Positions 1 through 7,754 of a stretch of DNA of 64,000 nt are shown piece by piece; the stretch's first letter is position 1; each line of letters starts with the position of its first letter. Origin of the DNA: Comamonas thiooxydans (GTDB lineage: Bacteria > Pseudomonadota > Gammaproteobacteria > Burkholderiales > Burkholderiaceae_C); assembly GCF_002157685.2 (NCBI RefSeq), contig NZ_AP026738.1, positions 2,852,001 through 2,916,000 of the forward strand. The letters are read 5' to 3'. The notes under the pieces are model-generated. The model did no database searches. It was not told the origin of the DNA and saw nothing but the letters and a program-made list of their open reading frames with translations. The position numbers were made by a program, and so were the translations under genes.

Positions 1-92
1 TTCCACGCCGGGTCCTCTTGCTTGCCCTTGTCGTAAGCGACTCCGATAGTGGGCACGTGTGATGTGCCGATACAGCCGATGATTTGTGCCAT
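1..92 (-). CDS. Class III extradiol ring-cleavage dioxygenase (LigB-type), N-terminal fragment
   Basis: Only the first 30 codons lie in the window; the gene runs off the left edge. The start MAQIIGCIGTSHVPTIG matches the amino-terminal strand of LigB-superfamily dioxygenases (protocatechuate 4,5-dioxygenase beta, gallate dioxygenase and relatives), in which the GTSHVP His is an iron ligand. These cytoplasmic enzymes open catecholic rings using non-haem Fe(II). The start lies 8 bp after the Rieske oxygenase stop codon, so it is probably the third gene of a leftward reductase-oxygenase-dioxygenase operon. The exact substrate (protocatechuate, gallate or a methylated gallate) cannot be decided from this fragment. 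Confidence 0.75.
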   Translation of the reverse strand, partial: MAQIIGCIGTSHVPTIGVAYDKGKQEDPAW

Positions 93-100
93 TTCGTGCC

Positions 101-1210
101 TCAAAGCTTCACGCCCGCTTCAACCGCTGCCATGCGGTACAGGATTTGGCGCATCATCAAGCCAGGCTTATCCGGTGCGAAATTCAGGTCAAACTGTGGC
201 TCGCTATCATTCAGAATGCCCTCCATGATCCATTCAAGTGCGTCTACATCCTCTTTGTAGGCTTTGGTAGAGGCACTATGCAAATGTTCATCAACGGCGC
301 TGTCCTCAAGCTTGAAGTTTCTGCTGCAAAACCACCAATAGTGGATAGCGTTGTTGCTCTCGGGCGTAAAGATGTGACTAATGTTGAAACGGTAGGTACG
401 CGGCGTGCCACTTGGGTCGTTGTTATCCACGATACGAGCGTAGGCTGTATGCAGCGCAGGTGAGACAAACCGTGCGTCGGAGAAGCGGTCGACCGGCTTG
501 CCTGTCAGGCCGGTAGGCATGGCATAGACACCAGGCGGTGGCGAGTTACGCAACTCCCGATCAATGATGACCGCATTGCCTTCCTCGCGGACCTTCAACC
601 GTGAGCGCGCATATTCGGGCGTTCCGATAGCACCGGGATGAAGGAACGGGAAATGAGTCTGATCCAGTAGGTTCTCATGCATGGCCACGTAGTCAGATTT
701 CAAGTGGAAAAAGCCGCTTACGGATTTCCACTCTGGGCTGGCCAGCCAACTGGTGTCTGGCACCATTGCTTCGTCAGCATGGTCGGCATCACCCATCCAA
801 ATCCATATGAGTGCGCCGCGCTCAACAACCGGAAAGCTGCGAACATTTGCATTCGTCGGCACGATAGGCATAGCCGGCATGTTGACACAGCGACCAGACG
901 GGTCAAATTGCATGCCGTGGTACCCGCATACGAGAACGTCACCAACAAGAGTGCCCTTAGACAAAGGAAACGAACGGTGAGGGCAACGGTTGCGTACGGC
1001 CACTGGCTCACCGGCCAGCGTCCGGTAGAGAGCGACATCGACGCCCAGCAGACGTCGGCTGATGATGTCGCGCGAAACTTCGCTAGCCAGTGCAGCGACG
1101 TACCAGCAGTTGCGCACGAGAGGTGTGGTGTGGTCGGCAAAGCCGCCCAGTTTGAATTCGCGTTCCGTCTGAATCTCGAATTCGATAGGTCGTTCAACGA
1201 TCAAGTCCAT
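101..1210 (-). CDS. VanA-like Rieske aromatic oxygenase, alpha subunit
   Basis: A 369-residue terminal oxygenase of the vanillate O-demethylase/phthalate dioxygenase type. The Rieske [2Fe-2S] motif is visible as CPHR followed 17 residues later by CGYH (about residues 75-100). The mononuclear iron motif is NLLDQTHFPFLH (about residues 185-195), giving the Asp and two His ligands. The length matches VanA (about 350 aa) rather than the longer benzoate or terephthalate oxygenases. The start was placed at the ATG behind AAGGAGA; an upstream in-frame extension lacks a ribosome binding site. The reductase gene ends 23 bp upstream and a ring-cleavage dioxygenase follows, which suggests demethylation or hydroxylation of a methoxylated or substituted aromatic acid before ring opening. 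The substrate is unproven. Confidence 0.85.
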   Translation of the reverse strand: MDLIVERPIEFEIQTEREFKLGGFADHTTPLVRNCWYVAALASEVSRDIISRRLLGVDVALYRTLAGEPVAVRNRCPHRSFPLSKGTLVGDVLVCGYHGMQFDPSGRCVNMPAMPIVPTNANVRSFPVVERGALIWIWMGDADHADEAMVPDTSWLASPEWKSVSGFFHLKSDYVAMHENLLDQTHFPFLHPGAIGTPEYARSRLKVREEGNAVIIDRELRNSPPPGVYAMPTGLTGKPVDRFSDARFVSPALHTAYARIVDNNDPSGTPRTYRFNISHIFTPESNNAIHYWWFCSRNFKLEDSAVDEHLHSASTKAYKEDVDALEWIMEGILNDSEPQFDLNFAPDKPGLMMRQILYRMAAVEAGVKL

Positions 1211-1233
1211 GTGGGTCTCCTTCTTTAAAGCAC

Positions 1234-2211
1234 TTAAGCGTCGAGTACCAGCGATGTGCCGCGTGCGCGGGATACGCAGATACAAAGGCTTTCGTCAGTG
1301 GCCTTTTCTTCGGTTGTCAAATAGTGGTCGTGGTGCTCGATTCCGCCTTCGGCCTTTATTACGCGCAGAGGGCACAGACCGCACTCGCCTCGCCGGCAGT
1401 CCCAAAGCACAGGTACTCCGTCAGCCAGTAGCGCATCCAAAATGCTCACATTGCTGCCTACGTGCACGGTTCGATTGGAGCGCTGCAAATGCACTTCAAA
1501 CGGCTTTGCATCGCCTGAAATTGAGGCAGTGAACATCTCACTGCGGACACGCTCAGCAGCCCACCCGAGCGCGGCTCCTGCTGCGTGGGCTGCATCAATC
1601 ATGGGCTTAGGGCCGCAGATGTAGACCGAGGTGCCTTCAGGCTGTGTACTGAGCAGCGCTAGCAGGTCAGGCTGCCCGTGGCTGTCGCTGTGATGAAAAT
1701 GAGCGCGCTCGCCGGCCAGTTGGTGCAAGGCGTCGTGGTATGCCATGCTGCCCGCGTTGCGGCCTGAATAAAACACCCGGTAATCGCAGCGTCGACGCGC
1801 AAGGCTTCGCGCCATCGAGAATATCGGTGTGATGCCGATGCCACCCGCGATCAGTAGCACATTCTTGTCGCGGCGATCAAGCGGAAAGTTGTTGATCGGT
1901 GGACCAATGTGCAAGCGGGTTCCGATCTCAAATGTCGCATGGATGTGTGCCGAACCTCGTGCGTGATCTTCACGCTGAACGGCAATGCGGTAGATGTTGC
2001 GGGCGTCATCTTGCAGGTCCGGGCCACCAACCAATGAGTAATGCCGCACTATCAACCCCTTCTCTGGGGAATGCGTGTGTACTGCGATATGCGAACCAGC
2101 CGAATAGGTTGGCAATGCACGACCATTAACACTTATCAACAGGTACTCACGCACGCGATCAGTAAGTTGTCGAACGGCCGCGACCTGGACTTCAAAATTT
2201 GGACTTGCCAT
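1234..2211 (-). CDS. VanB-like oxygenase reductase (FMN/NAD, C-terminal 2Fe-2S)
   Basis: A 325-residue electron-transfer protein of the phthalate dioxygenase reductase/VanB class. The N-terminal flavin-binding barrel contains VRHYSLVGG (about residue 55), followed by a NAD-binding region with IAGGIGITP and YICGPKPM. The C-terminal plant-type ferredoxin domain carries CRRGECGLC and a distal CIC cysteine. It passes electrons from NAD(P)H to the downstream Rieske oxygenase. It is the first gene of the leftward operon, and its upstream region holds a 48-bp element shared with the Bug receptor promoter. ATG at 2211 has a GAGG-type ribosome binding site. Confidence in the family is high; cofactor details are taken from the family. 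Confidence 0.88.
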   Translation of the reverse strand: MASPNFEVQVAAVRQLTDRVREYLLISVNGRALPTYSAGSHIAVHTHSPEKGLIVRHYSLVGGPDLQDDARNIYRIAVQREDHARGSAHIHATFEIGTRLHIGPPINNFPLDRRDKNVLLIAGGIGITPIFSMARSLARRRCDYRVFYSGRNAGSMAYHDALHQLAGERAHFHHSDSHGQPDLLALLSTQPEGTSVYICGPKPMIDAAHAAGAALGWAAERVRSEMFTASISGDAKPFEVHLQRSNRTVHVGSNVSILDALLADGVPVLWDCRRGECGLCPLRVIKAEGGIEHHDHYLTTEEKATDESLCICVSRARGTSLVLDA

Positions 2212-2319
2212 GTGCGCCTCAGCCTCGTTGGCAGGTGATTACATGGCGTGGGAAGTGGCCCGCGCAGTTCATGCGTAGTTTCATCATGCTTGTCTCGTGT
2301 TTGTAGTGATGCTGTACAG

Positions 2320-2367
2320 AATTCTAATTATCGAAATCAAAGATAATTAAACTGAATTTTGGTTTTC
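2320..2367 (-). promoter_or_regulatory. Shared 48-bp element, copy A (upstream of reductase operon)
   Basis: This AT-rich block begins AATTCTA and ends TTTTGGTTTTC, and is 41/48 identical without gaps to 6698-6745. It lies about 110 bp upstream of the reductase start. Both copies have the same orientation relative to their leftward target genes. The second copy sits in the LysR divergent region, so it is most likely a LysR-regulator binding site plus promoter. The flanking sequence is not conserved, which argues for selection on the element itself. Confidence 0.7.
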
Positions 2368-2433
2368 AGCTATCGACAAAAAGAATCAATGACGCATCTT
2401 TATGCACGTCAAGCGGCCCGTCTGCGAGATTTA

Positions 2434-2462
2434 TAAAAAAATGGCGCCGCGAACGGCGCCAT
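2434..2462 (-). terminator. Intrinsic terminator of the esterase-porin operon
   Basis: Perfect 9-bp inverted repeat ATGGCGCCG / CGGCGCCAT with a CGAA loop (2441-2462). On the minus strand it is followed by a run of seven T. It lies about 35 bp beyond the porin stop codon. Confidence 0.9.
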
Positions 2463-2497
2463 TAACCTTGGAGATGCTTTCTCGATAAGACGGTAAA

Positions 2498-3595
2498 TCA
2501 GAACGAGTGGCGAATGCCTGCGCCAATGCCCGTCTGCCCAGCACCAGCTGCTGGTGCGCCGCCTGCTGCAGCGCCACTCACTGAAAGAGCCAAACTTCCA
2601 TCGTTGCTGATACGTCCAGCAGTTGCATACACCGCCGTACGTTTGGACAGAGCATAGGTGCCACGCACTGCCCACAGATTTGCTTGGTTAGCAGAGTTGC
2701 GATAGTCGAGCTTAAAGTACTGAGCTTCAACATTCAGCTGTGGCGTGATCGGATACCCTACACCTACCCACCACAACTTACTACGTGGCGTGGCTGCGCT
2801 GCCGTCGTTATGCCGGTCAACAAGGCCGACACCAAGCTTTGCGCCAGCGATCTTTGCCCACCCGTTGATCATTGCCCGGCGATCAGTCTTTGAGCTGCTG
2901 GTCAGCCCTGCGAATGCACCGGCACCACCTTTGAATTCGTCTATCGAGCCTGCCACGCCCCATGATTCTGTGTCGTATTTCACCATCGCAGACCAAGCAC
3001 GGCAGGCAGATTTGTCTGTGCTGCTTTCCCCAGCACAGTTTGTTCCTGAGGGGCTCGGGCCAGCGTTGACTGTATCGCGTCCCAGACTGTAAGTTGCGCC
3101 GACATCGAAACCGCCAAACTTTCCTCGGTAGGCGATTGAGTTGTCCACGCGGGCGTTAGGAAAATAACTGTCCAGCGATCCTGACCCAAAGAGATTCGGA
3201 CCCAGAAGGTCAGAGTCAAGCATGGACCAATACAGCATCGTGTACTGTCGACCCAGTGTCACCGTACCCCATGGGCCTGCGACACCGACGAAACTTTGTC
3301 GGCCGAAACCTCGGCCGCCCTGGTTAAGCGTCCCGGAGTCCACTCCAAACCCCATCTCAAGAGTGAAGATCGCGCGAATGCCATTGCCCAGGTCCTCGGC
3401 CCCGCGAAATCCCAATCTAGACGGCAGGCTGCCGCTGAGATTGGGCATTCGGGTGAGGCTACCAGTAGGCGTATTGCTTAAGTGCTCTACTGCGGTATCA
3501 ACCAAACCGTACATCGTGACGCTGCTTTGGGCATGTGCGGACGTATACGCCACGCAAAGAGCTGCCGCAAGCGGTAGCAAGGCGATTTTCTTCAT
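2498..3595 (-). CDS. Gram-negative trimeric porin (Burkholderiales type)
   Basis: A 365-residue outer-membrane beta-barrel. The signal peptide is MKKIALLPLAAALCVAYTSA cut after AHA, and the mature protein begins QSSVTMYGLVD, the usual start of Omp_C-like beta-proteobacterial porins. The protein ends in Phe (GIRHSF), the barrel-assembly signature. The start was chosen at ATG 3595 behind GGAGACTCC; a longer upstream frame has no signal peptide. It follows the tannase-family esterase by 65 bp in the same direction and is followed by a strong terminator, so the two probably form one transcript. Here it likely lets the ester substrate or its aromatic product cross the outer membrane. Confidence 0.88.
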   Translation of the reverse strand: MKKIALLPLAAALCVAYTSAHAQSSVTMYGLVDTAVEHLSNTPTGSLTRMPNLSGSLPSRLGFRGAEDLGNGIRAIFTLEMGFGVDSGTLNQGGRGFGRQSFVGVAGPWGTVTLGRQYTMLYWSMLDSDLLGPNLFGSGSLDSYFPNARVDNSIAYRGKFGGFDVGATYSLGRDTVNAGPSPSGTNCAGESSTDKSACRAWSAMVKYDTESWGVAGSIDEFKGGAGAFAGLTSSSKTDRRAMINGWAKIAGAKLGVGLVDRHNDGSAATPRSKLWWVGVGYPITPQLNVEAQYFKLDYRNSANQANLWAVRGTYALSKRTAVYATAGRISNDGSLALSVSGAAAGGAPAAGAGQTGIGAGIRHSF

Positions 3596-3660
3596 AAAGG
3601 AGTCTCCTGTTGTCTTGGAATCATTCGAGAGGGTTGCGTGTGATGTCATCCGTCAACCCA

Positions 3661-5385
3661 TCAGGGCTGTGTGCAGGTGAAATTCGCGGCGTCGTTAGCC
3701 TGAGCTTGATTAGCGTTCGCTGGACCTGTATAGCGTGGGTAGCTGGGGTAGGCGCAAAGTGGACGGGTGCGGCCATTGGTTGCTGCAGTAGCTGCTGCCG
3801 AGTTGCCGTCGGTTGCGATGATGCGTTGAGGTGCAGTCCCCTTCTCCACCCATTCCTCTAAAGCAGCTAGCCAACCAGCACGCGCACTGAACTGGCCACT
3901 TCCGTGACCATAGCCAGGGATGTAATAGAACCTGGCAAACCGATCCATTTCGGCCTGGCCGTTCGCGGCAACCAGGCGATTCCAGTTCTCGACATTGGTG
4001 ACGCCAGTGATGGAGTTGTCCACGGTCCCGTGGTTCATCAACATCTTTCCGCCCTTTGCGGCGAAGCGACTGTAATCGAGGCTGACGTCGTCCAGCCAAC
4101 CGGAAACTTGCTGAATCCGCGCCTTGTAGTCGCTTGGATTGAACGTGAAAGGATCAAGAGCAAGGTTTTGCGTCATGATGCCGCGCACAGTAGCAGTCGA
4201 CAGTCCCATCGGCGTGGACGCCCCGTTCAGCGCAAACGTCGTTGAATCCATCGTCACAGTATCACTGGCGCCAAACCAGGACGCGTTCCAGTTCGCCCCC
4301 TCAAGGATGTTCCACTTCGGAAAAGTGGTCCAGCCACCGGCGTATGCGAAGTCAAAAGTCACGGGCGAAGAGATCTTCTCAATCGCGGTGATCTGGGCAT
4401 CGGAAAAGCAAGTGTTTCCCGTGTCAGCACCGCCCGCGCAGCGCATCGTGGTCTTGATGGTGTTGATATTGAAAGCGCTGTTGCAGGCAGAAATATTGCT
4501 AACAATGCCATCGGTAACACCATCTAGTCCATCGCAAGCCGCAAATACCGCATTGAACAGCGTAGCCACCTTGCTAGGAGAAAGCCATGAAGGGCTGGGA
4601 ACGCCCAAGCCTGCTGAGTGGATGGCTTTTCCTGTGGCATTCTGTCCTGACCACATATGGACAACGTTGAATACTGGATACTGCGCGATCACTCCGTCAT
4701 AGTCGTCCGGATAGCGTTGGGCAGCTTGCACTGCCTCATGCCCTCCCTGCGAGCCTCCGTTGAAATAGGTGTACTTGGGCTTTTGCGCATACATCTTGTC
4801 CACGAGGTACTTGGCGACGTCTATCGTCTTCTTGATTGAATGCTGGCCGAAATTGAGCAATTGCTCTTGGTTAAGTGCAAAGGACGCGTTGGCGTTTGAA
4901 GCTGCGTCATGGCCAGAATCAGAGCCTAAGGTCGCATAGCCACGGGCCAGAGGAGTTGGTGTGCTGGGCAGTTCACCAGATGACGAGCCAGTTCCCGTTA
5001 CCACCGATCCATTGAGGCCGCCACCGCCAAACTGAAGCACCCGCTGGTTCCAGCTTTTGGGCAAATTGACCTGAAATCGAATCGGCTGAGCGGCCGAGTC
5101 CACCGGCAAAATAGTGCCTGTCACCAAGCAATACGTTCGCGATTGTCCTCCTGAATCCACATCGTTTGTGTCGACGGCATCGCTTACGTTTGCTCCTTTG
5201 GTGGGAAGACCGATTAACGCCGCCGGGATGAATGCGCCGCGCAACGAGCTGCATGCAAGCTTCTGCTCAACATTTGCAAGCGCCGGCCCTGTAGTGTCCT
5301 GACTGGCCCCCCGGTCGTCGCTCCCATCGCCGCATCCGGCAACTACGACCATTGCAGATGCAACTGCAACGTGGATTGGTTTCAT
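3661..5385 (-). CDS. Tannase/feruloyl-esterase family lipoprotein hydrolase lacking the CS-HC cysteines
   Basis: A 574-residue alpha/beta hydrolase of the tannase family (PF07519, the family that also contains feruloyl esterase B and MHETase). An N-terminal hydrophobic stretch ends in VVVAGC, a lipobox, so it is probably a lipoprotein anchored in a membrane facing the periplasm. The nucleophile elbow is GGSQGGHE (about residue 215). The other triad residues are probably the Asp in HGTVDNS and the His in GYGHGSG. In characterised family members the Ser is preceded, and the His followed, by disulfide-bonded cysteines (the CS-D-HC motif); here both positions are Gly. The neighbouring porin, Rieske oxygenase and LigB-type dioxygenase suggest cleavage of an aromatic ester that feeds ring degradation. 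The substrate is unknown. Confidence 0.82.
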   Translation of the reverse strand: MKPIHVAVASAMVVVAGCGDGSDDRGASQDTTGPALANVEQKLACSSLRGAFIPAALIGLPTKGANVSDAVDTNDVDSGGQSRTYCLVTGTILPVDSAAQPIRFQVNLPKSWNQRVLQFGGGGLNGSVVTGTGSSSGELPSTPTPLARGYATLGSDSGHDAASNANASFALNQEQLLNFGQHSIKKTIDVAKYLVDKMYAQKPKYTYFNGGSQGGHEAVQAAQRYPDDYDGVIAQYPVFNVVHMWSGQNATGKAIHSAGLGVPSPSWLSPSKVATLFNAVFAACDGLDGVTDGIVSNISACNSAFNINTIKTTMRCAGGADTGNTCFSDAQITAIEKISSPVTFDFAYAGGWTTFPKWNILEGANWNASWFGASDTVTMDSTTFALNGASTPMGLSTATVRGIMTQNLALDPFTFNPSDYKARIQQVSGWLDDVSLDYSRFAAKGGKMLMNHGTVDNSITGVTNVENWNRLVAANGQAEMDRFARFYYIPGYGHGSGQFSARAGWLAALEEWVEKGTAPQRIIATDGNSAAATAATNGRTRPLCAYPSYPRYTGPANANQAQANDAANFTCTQP

Positions 5386-5455
5386 GAGTGTCTCCTTTTG
5401 TTATATGCATTGCGCTGATTGATTCGGTGGAAGGTAAATTAGGTGCGATCAACCC

Positions 5456-5625
5456 CCTCCGGTGCAGCCAGCCGGAAGTCTGTCGCGCCTCATTTGCGCG
5501 TCTATATATGGGGATTTTTGGAGTGCTGCGTCGATGCACTTGCGCGCCCAAGAGGAAGGCAAATTTGACGCAAGCAAGCTCCTCCGGTGTAGCCAACCGA
5601 ATTTCTTTCGCGCAACATTTGCGCG
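5456..5625. repeat. Imperfect 45-bp direct repeat in the esterase upstream region
   Basis: 5456-5500 and 5581-5625 align without gaps at 37/45 positions, sharing CCTCCGGTG at the left and CATTTGCGCG at the right. The right copy ends in the dyad CGCGCAA-CAT-TTGCGCG. A further dyad, TGCGCG / CGCGCA, follows near 5653-5675. The repeats lie in the 298-bp gap between the Bug receptor stop and the esterase start. They could be paired regulator sites for the esterase-porin operon or transcript hairpins after the receptor gene. Confidence 0.6.
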
Positions 5626-5683
5626 GGTTTCTACAGCTATTTAGGAGGAGCTGCGCGGAGGCTCCCGCGCACCCAAAAGAGGG

Positions 5684-6664
5684 TCAGTCCAGCTTAATTT
5701 TCGACCTCTGAATCAGTGGGCCCCAGTAGGCCTGCTCTTGTTCCATGAGCTTGGACATTTCAGAGGAAGACATGGTGTAGGGCTCGTAGGTGAAGATCGT
5801 GAGCTTCTCACGTATTTCTGGCGACTGCATCACCTTGGCGATCTCTGTATTGAGGCGTTGGATAACGTCTTTGGGAGTGCCCTTTGGCGCCAGCAGGCCG
5901 TTCCAGCCGCCAACAGTCCAGTCCTTGGGGGCTCCCGATTCTGCGGCTGTTGGCACCTTGTCGTAGCCTCCGATGCGTCGTGGACCTGCCGCAGCCAAGA
6001 ATCGCACCTTTCCAGATTGCAACATAGGGCCAGCTGTAGCTGCTGAGGCGATCGCCCAATCTGTCTCTCCCATCGCGAGGCCCGTATAGAGTTGTGAAGA
6101 CTCCTTATAAGGCACATGGGTCATCTGTATTCCGGTTGAAGCCTCCAACATCAACCCTCCCAGGTGAGCGGGACTGGCGACTCCCCAGGACCCATAGGAA
6201 ACGCTCTTGGGTTTGGCCTTTGCGGCTGCAATTAGATCGCTCATGGTCTGCCACTTGGAGTTTGCAGACACGGCAACAAAGAAGTAGTTCCGCACCAATG
6301 GAGTGATTGGATCAAAGTCACGCGTTGCGCTGTAGGGAAGCTTGTCGAACAGATGCGGCTGAGTACCGATGTGGAAGCTATCCATGTGCACCAGTGTGTA
6401 GCCGTCAGGAGCTGCCGTCCTGGCAGCTTGGAAAGCGATGAAGCCACTACCTCCTGGTTTGTTTTCCACCACCACGGGCTGCCCCAGTACAGGACCGAGT
6501 TTTTCCGCGAGGTTGCGCAACAACACGTCGGGCCCCTGGCCCGCAGGGAACGGTGTCACGATCTTGATGGGCCTTACGGGATAGGTCTGCGCTTGTGCCA
6601 GCGAGGGCGCTGTTTGAGCGATCAGCGCGCATAGGACTGCGCCGAAAAATCCTTGTCTCTTCAT
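5684..6664 (-). CDS. Bug/TctC-family periplasmic solute-binding receptor
   Basis: A 326-residue extracytoplasmic receptor of the tripartite tricarboxylate transporter (Bug) family. It has a cleavable signal peptide ending LAQAQ, then YPVRPIKIVTPFPAG, the hallmark first strand and ligand loop, and the conserved VVVENKPGG motif at about residue 65. These proteins bind carboxylates, often aromatic or dicarboxylic acids, in the periplasm. No TctA/TctB membrane subunits are in the window, as is common for the expanded Bug families of Burkholderiales. It is divergent from the LysR gene, with the shared 48-bp element 33 bp upstream, so it is probably induced together with the reductase-oxygenase operon. 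Confidence 0.9.
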   Translation of the reverse strand: MKRQGFFGAVLCALIAQTAPSLAQAQTYPVRPIKIVTPFPAGQGPDVLLRNLAEKLGPVLGQPVVVENKPGGSGFIAFQAARTAAPDGYTLVHMDSFHIGTQPHLFDKLPYSATRDFDPITPLVRNYFFVAVSANSKWQTMSDLIAAAKAKPKSVSYGSWGVASPAHLGGLMLEASTGIQMTHVPYKESSQLYTGLAMGETDWAIASAATAGPMLQSGKVRFLAAAGPRRIGGYDKVPTAAESGAPKDWTVGGWNGLLAPKGTPKDVIQRLNTEIAKVMQSPEIREKLTIFTYEPYTMSSSEMSKLMEQEQAYWGPLIQRSKIKLD

Positions 6665-6697
6665 ATTTGTCTCGTGGAATTGTTGTTACGGTGAGAA

Positions 6698-6745
6698 AAT
6701 TCTATTGATCGAGATCAAACACAATTAAACTGTTTTTTGGTTTTC
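6698..6745 (-). promoter_or_regulatory. Shared 48-bp element, copy B (LysR-receptor divergent region)
   Basis: Partner of 2320-2367 with 41/48 identical positions. It contains the dyad TTGATC-GA-GATCAA (6705-6718). It lies between the divergent Bug receptor (start 6664) and LysR gene (start 6767), the usual place for a LysR-type operator controlling both directions. Confidence 0.72.
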
Positions 6746-6766
6746 TATTAACGCTTTTTTGAACAA

Positions 6767-7657
6767 ATGGATATCACAACCCACATCCAGACATTTGTCG
6801 AAGTGGTTCGATGCAACGGCTTTTCCGAAGCCGCAAGACAGTTGCATGTAGTGCCATCGGTTATCGCCAAGCGTGTCTCTCAGCTGGAGCAGGAACTACA
6901 AATCAAGCTGTTCGACAGAACCACCCGCAGAGTAACGCTCACGGAGGCTGGTGAACGCCTGCACGCACGTGCAGCGAGCGTTGTAGCTGAATTCGAGGAA
7001 TTGATGCACGACGTACGTCGAGACGAAGGAAAACCGGAAGGGCATCTGCGCGTGATGGCACCAACAACTTTGACAATGGAACAACTCGGGGGCGTCTTCT
7101 GCTGCTTCTTAGCCGCCCATCCACGTATCACTATGGAAATTTCGCTGGTTGACCGCTCGACCAACCCTGCCGAAAGCGGTTTTGACATAGCGATAAGCGG
7201 TCGAGCTGCAAGCTATGAGGGAGTCGTAGATGTACCGCTGTGCCCGGTTAACCTCACGCTATGCGCGGCACCTGCTTACCTTGAACAATTTGGCATGCCG
7301 AACCATCCTCGGGACCTGGCTGACCATGCGTGCCTGGCATTTTCGGCCACCGGCTTGACCTGGGCATTTCAGAGTAATCGCGGCGCGTTGACGATCGATG
7401 TGCGACCGCGTCTGATCGCTGATGACAACCGCACTTTGTTAAGGGCAGCGCTTCAAGCGCTGGGTGTAGTGGCTCTTCCACAATACATTGCAGGCCCGTC
7501 GCTTGATAGTGGTGCACTAGTCGAAGTTCTCCCGAAGTTCCCCCTCCAGGAGAATTGGTTTAAGGCCTATGTACCACGTCGCAAGATGAGTGTTACCAGA
7601 GTTCGGGCGTTGCTAGACTACCTTCAGGCCAACTGGTCAAACGTGGGCACTCAATGA
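6767..7657 (+). CDS. LysR-family transcriptional regulator
   Basis: A 296-residue LysR-type regulator. The N-terminal winged helix-turn-helix covers about residues 1-60 (FVEVVRCNGFSEAARQL, then FDRTTRRVTLTEAG). The substrate-binding domain includes ISLVDRSTNP and the typical LFP-like C-terminal region. It is transcribed away from the Bug receptor gene, and the 48-bp element in the shared intergenic region recurs before the oxygenase reductase. This suggests it activates receptor, oxygenase and dioxygenase genes in response to an aromatic inducer. The inducer is not predictable from the sequence. Confidence 0.9.
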   Translation: MDITTHIQTFVEVVRCNGFSEAARQLHVVPSVIAKRVSQLEQELQIKLFDRTTRRVTLTEAGERLHARAASVVAEFEELMHDVRRDEGKPEGHLRVMAPTTLTMEQLGGVFCCFLAAHPRITMEISLVDRSTNPAESGFDIAISGRAASYEGVVDVPLCPVNLTLCAAPAYLEQFGMPNHPRDLADHACLAFSATGLTWAFQSNRGALTIDVRPRLIADDNRTLLRAALQALGVVALPQYIAGPSLDSGALVEVLPKFPLQENWFKAYVPRRKMSVTRVRALLDYLQANWSNVGTQ

Positions 7658-7754
7658 GTTTCATCTTCGACCCCACTTGCAAAGCGTTTTTGCATGAACC
7701 CACCTTTGCAAATCGGCTTCAACATTAACAATTCAACCGCAACGCGATGCAACG

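Noticed and set aside
718..1228. Long frames opposite or overlapping the Rieske oxygenase and many other real genes
   Set aside because: They mirror GC-rich coding genes in other frames and have neither start signals nor recognisable families.
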